A stretch of 37,576 nucleotides of DNA from Paracoccaceae bacterium (GTDB lineage Bacteria > Pseudomonadota > Alphaproteobacteria > Rhodobacterales > Rhodobacteraceae). Position 1 is the first letter of the stretch. Each line of letters starts with the position of its first letter. The position numbers were made by a program, and so were the translations under genes. Below are positions 33,047 to 37,576 of this stretch, in pieces. Under the pieces are notes generated by a model. The model was not told the origin of the DNA and did not search any database. It worked only from the letters and a program-made list of their open reading frames with translations. The DNA lies in contig JAHDIS010000042.1 in assembly GCA_020630695.1 (NCBI GenBank), forward strand, positions 1 to 37,576. Reading direction: 5' to 3'.

Positions 33047-34342
33047 TTAGTCCGCGAAGGGGTCGGTGACAAGGATGGTGTCGTCCCGTTCCGGCGAGGT
33101 GGACAGCAAAGCCACCGGGCAGCCAATCAACTCCTCGACACGGCGCACGTATTTTACAGCATTTCCGGGCAACTCTGCCCAGCTGCGCGCACCTTCTGTG
33201 CTCTCACTCCAGCCCGCCATCTCTTCGTAGATCGGCGTGCAACGAGCCTGCTGATCAGACGCGGTCGGCAGATAGTCAAGACGTTCGCCATCCAACTCAT
33301 AGCCAACGCAGATTTTCAGCGTTTCAAAACCGTCCAGAACGTCCAGCTTGGTCAGCGAAATGCCATTCACACCGGATGTGGCGCAGGTCTGGCGGACCAG
33401 CGCGGCATCGAACCAGCCACAGCGGCGCTTGCGACCCGTGGTGGTGCCAAATTCATGTCCGCGCTCACCCAGACGCTGCCCATCGGCATCTTCCAACTCG
33501 GTCGGGAAAGGGCCTTCGCCGACGCGCGTGGTATATGCTTTGACAATGCCCAGCACGTAGTCGACCGATCCCGGCCCCATGCCAACACCAGTCGCAGCCT
33601 GACCCGCAATGACGTTTGACGACGTGACAAAGGGATAGGTGCCAAAGTCGATGTCGAGCAGAGCGCCTTGCGCGCCTTCAAACAGGATGCGTTGCCCCTG
33701 CTTGCGGCGTTCGTTCAGAACTTTCCAAACCGGCGCGGCATAAGGCAGGATCTTGGGCGCGATCTCTTGCAGATTTGCGAGCAGCGCTTCGCGGTCAACC
33801 GGCTCGATTCCCAAACCTTTGCGCAGAGGATCGTGGTGCTGCAACGCGCGATCAACACGCGCAACCAAGGTCGCATCGTCCGCCAGATCTGCCACGCGTA
33901 CCGAACGCCGGCCAACTTTGTCCTCATAGGCCGGGCCGATCCCGCGACCGGTTGTTCCGATCTTGGTGCCCTTGCTGGCCGCTTCTTCGCGCGCGCGATC
34001 CAATTCGCCGTGGATCGGCAGGATCAGCGGTGTGTTTTCCGCAACCATCAGCGTTTCCGGATTGATCTGAACGCCCTGCGCAGAAACCGTTTCGATCTCT
34101 TTCACAAGATGCCAGGGGTCCAGCACAACACCGTTGCCGATCACCGAAAGCTTGCCGCTGCGCACAACACCTGACGGCAGCGCGTGCAGCTTGTAGACCT
34201 TGCCATCCACCACAAGCGTGTGGCCAGCATTATGCCCGCCCTGAAAGCGGCAGATCACATCGGCGCGGCTGGACAGCCAGTCCACGATCTTGCCTTTGCC
34301 TTCATCGCCCCACTGAGCGCCCACGACGACCACATTTGCCAT
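33047..34342 (-). CDS. purA: Adenylosuccinate synthetase PurA
   Basis: PurA joins IMP and aspartate with GTP to give adenylosuccinate, the first committed step to AMP. The 431-residue chain has the full signature: [19 protein letters not shown] at the N-terminus, [12 protein letters not shown] with the catalytic His, [32 protein letters not shown] and [14 protein letters not shown]. The length is standard. It is followed by the DUF2842 gene and is divergent from the small membrane protein gene at 34493. No purine riboswitch is visible in the 150-bp gap. Confidence 0.98.
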   Translation of the reverse strand: MANVVVVGAQWGDEGKGKIVDWLSSRADVICRFQGGHNAGHTLVVDGKVYKLHALPSGVVRSGKLSVIGNGVVLDPWHLVKEIETVSAQGVQINPETLMVAENTPLILPIHGELDRAREEAASKGTKIGTTGRGIGPAYEDKVGRRSVRVADLADDATLVARVDRALQHHDPLRKGLGIEPVDREALLANLQEIAPKILPYAAPVWKVLNERRKQGQRILFEGAQGALLDIDFGTYPFVTSSNVIAGQAATGVGMGPGSVDYVLGIVKAYTTRVGEGPFPTELEDADGQRLGERGHEFGTTTGRKRRCGWFDAALVRQTCATSGVNGISLTKLDVLDGFETLKICVGYELDGERLDYLPTASDQQARCTPIYEEMAGWSESTEGARSWAELPGNAVKYVRRVEELIGCPVALLSTSPERDDTILVTDPFAD

Positions 34343-34492
34343 GCTGATAGCCTTTGTCTGAAAGTAAACCCGCGCCCGTATAGCGATGCCTGCGCCTGCG
34401 CGAAACTGCTAAATGACCGCAGGGCGCGGGAACCATGCTGGACAGGGGCGAATTTTGCAGGCAGCAAGGACGAAAGACCGGAGACCCAAGAC

Positions 34493-34888
34493 ATGAGTTT
34501 TTTACTGCGCTGGCTGTTTGCCTTCATCCTTCTCGCCGCAACATACAATCCGACTCGGTTCAATTTTGTTCGGTGGGCCACGGAGAATGCGGACACGCAA
34601 TTGCCGCTGACCGTTCTGTTCGGTCTGGTTTTGCTGGTTGGTTACATCATCTATTTGCGTGCCACCCTGCGTTCGATCGGCGTTTTCGGCATGGTGCTGG
34701 TGCTTGCTCTGGTCGGCGCGATTCTCTGGGTCGCTTTTGACTTTGGCTGGCTCGATCTGAGCAACCCCAGACTGACCACCTGGATCGGTATCTTTGCGCT
34801 ATCGATCGTTTTGGGGATCGGCCTCAGCTGGTCCATCGTGCGGCGCAAGCTGTCCGGACAGGTCGATATGGACGACGTCGAGGAATAG
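34493..34888 (+). CDS. Small four-helix membrane protein of unknown function (resembles DUF6524)
   Basis: This 131-residue protein has four membrane helices (about 3-18, 37-56, 63-82 and 94-115) and an acidic C-terminus (VDMDDVEE). The opening FLLRWLFAFILLAATYNPTRFNFVRW recalls a proteobacterial small membrane family I believe is DUF6524, but I cannot confirm this. The ATG at 34493 follows CCGGAGAC; the frame reaches back to 34184, which would overlap purA and is not used. It is convergent with the nitrile hydratase operon. Confidence 0.75.
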   Translation: MSFLLRWLFAFILLAATYNPTRFNFVRWATENADTQLPLTVLFGLVLLVGYIIYLRATLRSIGVFGMVLVLALVGAILWVAFDFGWLDLSNPRLTTWIGIFALSIVLGIGLSWSIVRRKLSGQVDMDDVEE

Positions 34889-34912
34889 CCGCAACCGTCT
34901 GGCCCGTCGCGT

Positions 34913-35233
34913 TTAGCCAGCGTCGATCCGAACCGGATCGCCATGGGGCGTGTTCAAATACGCGCGTTCCCACTGCGCCTTCAAACCCGCAAGCGCCTCA
35001 GCCTCGGCAAGGTTTTTGCGGGTGCAGATCCGTTCAAGCGCGTCGATCCACGCCAAAAAGTAGTCATCGCCACCGTCCAGCTCTTTGGTCAGCCCATGTT
35101 CTGCCAAGACAACACCGAAGACCTCGGCCCAGTCCGGCCAGGCAAAGGCGCCTTTTTCGTTCAGATGAACAGCCAAGGCAAAGGCTTGCGCATGCCATGG
35201 TGCCTCAAAGACAGGCTGAGGGGCTTGGGTCAT
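34913..35233 (-). CDS. Nitrile hydratase accessory (activator) protein
   Basis: The 106-residue protein resembles the small activator encoded after the beta subunit in cobalt-type nitrile hydratase operons. That protein escorts the alpha subunit while cobalt is inserted. Recognisable segments are FEAPWHAQAFALAVHLNEKGAFAWPDWAEVF and YFLAWIDALERICTRKNLAEAEAL, which also resemble the N-terminal half of the beta subunit, as is known for this family. The ATG at 35233 overlaps the beta stop (ATGA). A frame opening at 35305 would lie inside the beta gene and is not needed. Confidence 0.9.
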   Translation of the reverse strand: MTQAPQPVFEAPWHAQAFALAVHLNEKGAFAWPDWAEVFGVVLAEHGLTKELDGGDDYFLAWIDALERICTRKNLAEAEALAGLKAQWERAYLNTPHGDPVRIDAG

Positions 35234-35904
35234 GATGCGGGCTCCAGATAGCTTTCCCACAAATCGCAGGTCACTTCGTCCCCGGCCCGCTCGGGCTGGC
35301 TCCACAGATCAGCAGCATCGAACACAACCGTGTAGAGCGGTTCAGGCTGTTCGCCAAAGCCATGTGCATTGGCATCCGGCAAGACGTGACAGCCATGGCG
35401 CAAAATGACCGTACCAACGGCACCGGCCGCATAGCCGGGCAGCCGTGTGTGTCCGCCCGGAACCTGCGCATTTCCGGCAGGCTTGCGGGTGCGGACCCGC
35501 GCACCGGGGTGAAACCGTGGCTCCGGGCCTTCGCGCAGGCTGGGCCCACCCGAGGCCAGAACACCGGCCACGCGGTCTGCTGGCAGTCGGCGGGCGGACA
35601 GTGGCGACGGCTCAGGTGGCCCGCCAGCCAATTCAGCCCGGCTGACAACACCATTCGCCACCAGCAGGTTGGCCAAACCGGCCATCCATTTTTCATAGTA
35701 TGAAAACCGGGTGTAGTCCTTGGGGCTCAGTCTTTCGCGGGCATGCCGCGATGTATCGAGCGACCATTGCCCCAGCGCACCGGCGGCAAGCGTGACGGCC
35801 AAAGCGCGAGCGTGCCAGTCCTTTTCGAACACCGGGCCATCTTCCGGATCGGGTTTGACGCGACCATCACCGTATCGTCCCCCCATGTCATGCACACGGC
35901 TCAT
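35230..35904 (-). CDS. nthB: Nitrile hydratase beta subunit
   Basis: The 224-residue beta subunit pairs with alpha to form the active site that hydrates nitriles to amides. It begins [16 protein letters not shown], the classic NHase beta opening. It continues with [34 protein letters not shown] and [14 protein letters not shown], and ends with the SH3-like barrel region ([43 protein letters not shown]). All segments are in family order and the length is normal. It overlaps both neighbouring genes by four bases, so the three are coupled. Confidence 0.94.
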   Translation of the reverse strand: MSRVHDMGGRYGDGRVKPDPEDGPVFEKDWHARALAVTLAAGALGQWSLDTSRHARERLSPKDYTRFSYYEKWMAGLANLLVANGVVSRAELAGGPPEPSPLSARRLPADRVAGVLASGGPSLREGPEPRFHPGARVRTRKPAGNAQVPGGHTRLPGYAAGAVGTVILRHGCHVLPDANAHGFGEQPEPLYTVVFDAADLWSQPERAGDEVTCDLWESYLEPAS

Positions 35905-36518
35905 GGGGTATTCGCCAATCCGCAGCCAATCATACTATCGCGTGTGACCAGATCAGCCAGCGCCGCTTCATCAAGGCCATCGGTTCCTTCAGGTCTTTGC
36001 GGAATGACCAGATAGCGAATCTCGGCTGTGCTGTCCCAGACGCGCACGGCCTGCCCATCCGGCAACTGCACCCCGAAATCGGCCAGAACCGCCCGCGGCT
36101 CTCGCACGACGCGGGCGCGGTATGCATCGGATTTGTACCAGCCCGGCGGAATGCCCAAGAGCGGCCAAGGATAGCACGAACACAAGGTACACACGACGAT
36201 GTTGTGTTGCTCAGCCGTGTTTTCGACGGCCACCAGATGTTCGCCCTGCCGGCCGTAAAAGCCCAGATCCGCACACACCGAAGTGGCGTCATCAAGCAAC
36301 CGCTCTTTGAATGCCGGATCAGACCAGGCCTTGGCCACAACCTGCGCACCGTTTCTGGGGCCCACCTTGTGAGCGTAGGTTTCAATGATCTCATCCAGCG
36401 CAGCCGGATCAATCAACCCTTTGCGCGTCAGCAGGGTTTCCAGAGCCTTGACCCGCAGCGCCGGGTCTGGCGGCAGCAGGGCGTGATCATCGTCGTGGTC
36501 GTGGTGGTCATGTGGCAT
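35901..36518 (-). CDS. nthA: Nitrile hydratase alpha subunit, cobalt type
   Basis: The alpha subunit binds the catalytic metal. The claw motif [12 protein letters not shown] places Cys110, Cys113 and Cys115 as ligands; Thr between the first cysteine and Leu (CTLCSC) marks the cobalt-type enzymes, while iron-type ones have Ser there. The rest ([18 protein letters not shown]-like [56 protein letters not shown]) is standard. I use the ATG at 36518 (205 residues); a TTG at 36524 is the alternative. The N-terminus is unusually His-rich ([10 protein letters not shown]), possibly a metal-binding tail. It is the first gene of the operon. Confidence 0.94.
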   Translation of the reverse strand: MPHDHHDHDDDHALLPPDPALRVKALETLLTRKGLIDPAALDEIIETYAHKVGPRNGAQVVAKAWSDPAFKERLLDDATSVCADLGFYGRQGEHLVAVENTAEQHNIVVCTLCSCYPWPLLGIPPGWYKSDAYRARVVREPRAVLADFGVQLPDGQAVRVWDSTAEIRYLVIPQRPEGTDGLDEAALADLVTRDSMIGCGLANTP

Positions 36519-36634
36519 GCACAAAGGATGACGCCTGCCCGCTCATCGCGCAAGTCCCGGGTTGCACGCAAAGCCCGGTTCGCCTACATGAGCACGATAC
36601 GAAACACGCGGTTCAACACGACAGGCGCTGCTCC

Positions 36635-37000
36635 ATGGAAAATGTCCTACTGATCGTCCTTCTGCTTCTGGCGCTTGCGCTGATTGGCGTAGTGCTGCTT
36701 CAGCGCTCCGAAGGCGGCGGCCTTGGCATGGGCGGCGGTGGTGGCGGCGCCATGAGCGAACGCTCGGCGGCCACAGCCATGACCAAGCTGACATGGATCT
36801 TTGGCGTGGCCTTCATGGCGGTGTCCCTTTCGTTGACAATCATTTCCGCCCGCAATGCCGAAGGCACCTCTGTGATGGACCGCATCGGCGGTGCTGCCGC
36901 ACCTGCCGCGGCGCAGAGTGACGGCGAGATCGACACCGACGCGCTTCTGCCTCCGCCCACAGCGGAAGAAGACGCACCCTTGGTTCCGCGCGCAGACTAA
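36635..37000 (+). CDS. secG: Protein translocase subunit SecG
   Basis: SecG is the small auxiliary subunit of the SecYEG channel. The 121-residue protein has two membrane helices (about 3-22 and 51-70) separated by the loop LQRSEGGGLGMGGGGGG, the family hallmark, then an Ala/Pro/acidic tail common in alphaproteobacteria. The ATG at 36635 is chosen because the first helix begins there; the frame extends back to 36512 through sequence unlike SecG. It sits ahead of pyrG, an order I recall in alphaproteobacteria. A GC-rich hairpin lies at 37037-37063. Confidence 0.95.
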   Translation: MENVLLIVLLLLALALIGVVLLQRSEGGGLGMGGGGGGAMSERSAATAMTKLTWIFGVAFMAVSLSLTIISARNAEGTSVMDRIGGAAAPAAAQSDGEIDTDALLPPPTAEEDAPLVPRAD

Positions 37001-37036
37001 ACGCACCAACCCACACTACACTTAGACAATCGCCCG

Positions 37037-37063
37037 CCGGCCCCAACAGCATCTTGGGGGCCG
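37037..37063 (+). terminator. Hairpin after secG, weak terminator candidate
   Basis: CGGCCCCAA (37038-37046) pairs with TTGGGG/GCCG (37054-37063) with one bulged G, 37 nt after the secG stop. No T run follows, so termination is uncertain. Confidence 0.45.
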
Positions 37064-37198
37064 ACTGGACAAATCATTCCGAATCCACTACTGGTCAAAT
37101 CCCGTGATGCTGTCGCCCAACTCAGGTGACGGGTGATCAGATTCGCAAGCTGACACAGCTGGAACCAACCAGCTGAAAACACGGGGACACTCAGCACT

Positions 37199-37576
37199 AT
37201 GGCACGCTTTATCTTTATCACCGGTGGTGTGGTTTCGAGTCTGGGCAAAGGTCTCGCCTCTGCCGCGTTGGGTGCCCTGTTGCAGGCCCGTGGGTTTTCC
37301 GTACGCCTGCGAAAACTGGATCCCTATCTGAACGTCGACCCCGGCACGATGTCGCCCTTTGAACATGGCGAAGTCTTTGTGACCGATGATGGCGCCGAAA
37401 CCGATCTCGACCTTGGCCACTACGAACGTTTTACCGGCGTGCCTGCACGGATGACCGATTCCATTTCTTCTGGCCGCATCTACACCAACGTGCTCGAAAA
37501 AGAGCGCCGCGGCGATTACCTGGGCAAAACCATTCAGGTGATCCCGCATGTGACCAATGAAATCAAAGACTTCATC
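37199..37576 (+). CDS. pyrG: CTP synthase PyrG, N-terminal part, cut by the window edge
   Basis: CTP synthase aminates UTP to CTP using ATP and glutamine. The 126 codons present give the start of the synthetase domain: [24 protein letters not shown] (P-loop), [39 protein letters not shown] and the [18 protein letters not shown] segment. All are near-invariant in the family. The glutaminase domain lies beyond the window. It starts with the ATG at 37199, and the ribosome site is weak (GGGGA about 12 nt upstream). The 198-bp gap after secG holds a hairpin and a CAGCTG-N8-CAGCTG pair just before the gene, of unknown meaning. Confidence 0.97.
   Translation, partial: MARFIFITGGVVSSLGKGLASAALGALLQARGFSVRLRKLDPYLNVDPGTMSPFEHGEVFVTDDGAETDLDLGHYERFTGVPARMTDSISSGRIYTNVLEKERRGDYLGKTIQVIPHVTNEIKDFI

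Noticed and set aside
1-37576. CRISPR arrays, insertion sequences, prophage genes, rRNA and replication origins
   Set aside because: I looked for regular spaced repeats, transposase or integrase motifs, rRNA segments and DnaA-box clusters and saw none.

Overview
The window looks like an alphaproteobacterial chromosome, most likely from the Rhodobacteraceae (Roseobacter group). The evidence is the high GC content, the dense operons with ATGA stop/start overlaps, the DUF2306, DUF2842 and LytTR membrane proteins typical of that family, and the canonical dcw gene order. This placement rests on gene content and recalled family resemblance, not on a database search. Almost everything is ordinary chromosomal coding sequence. 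I saw no phage, insertion sequence, CRISPR array or rRNA.

Layout, left to right. A tRNA-Leu(GAG) is cut by the left edge (1-50, minus). Next come a DUF2306 membrane protein and a divergent membrane-anchored LytTR regulator that overlaps lipB (119-2219). A small uncharacterised gene (2277-2579, minus) lies behind its own cobalamin riboswitch (2721-2888, minus). The division and cell wall cluster reads leftward: mraZ-rsmH-ftsL-ftsI-murE-murF-mraY-[FrhB/BciB-like iron-sulfur protein]-murD (13623 down to 2967). A roughly 700-bp, relatively AT-rich region with no credible gene lies upstream of mraZ and carries three clusters of TGGGA-type repeats spaced 10-11 bp apart.

Reading rightward from 14327 is a complete cobalamin uptake operon. 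It consists of a cobalamin riboswitch, a TonB-dependent receptor, a periplasmic binding protein, a permease, an ATPase, a second binding protein without signal peptide, then ExbB, two ExbD proteins and TonB. The operon therefore encodes both the outer- and inner-membrane transporters and its own energising complex. The second ExbD has Asn where the family has its proton-carrying Asp. tatD and a metallo-beta-lactamase-fold gene follow.

The right third holds an AEC transporter, two EamA-type drug/metabolite transporters, an aldehyde dehydrogenase, a 1-Cys peroxiredoxin, a thiamine pyrophosphokinase, a 754-residue very acidic protein of unknown function, a DUF2842 protein, purA, a small membrane protein, a cobalt-type nitrile hydratase operon (alpha, beta, accessory protein), secG, and the first 126 codons of pyrG, which runs off the right edge.

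The points most worth a second look are the Asp-to-Asn ExbD in a self-contained B12 TonB system, the riboswitch-controlled small orphan protein, a perfect 20-bp TGT-N12-ACA palindrome before the FrhB/BciB-like gene, the phased TGGGA repeats upstream of mraZ, and a long inverted repeat in the gap at 24202-24503.
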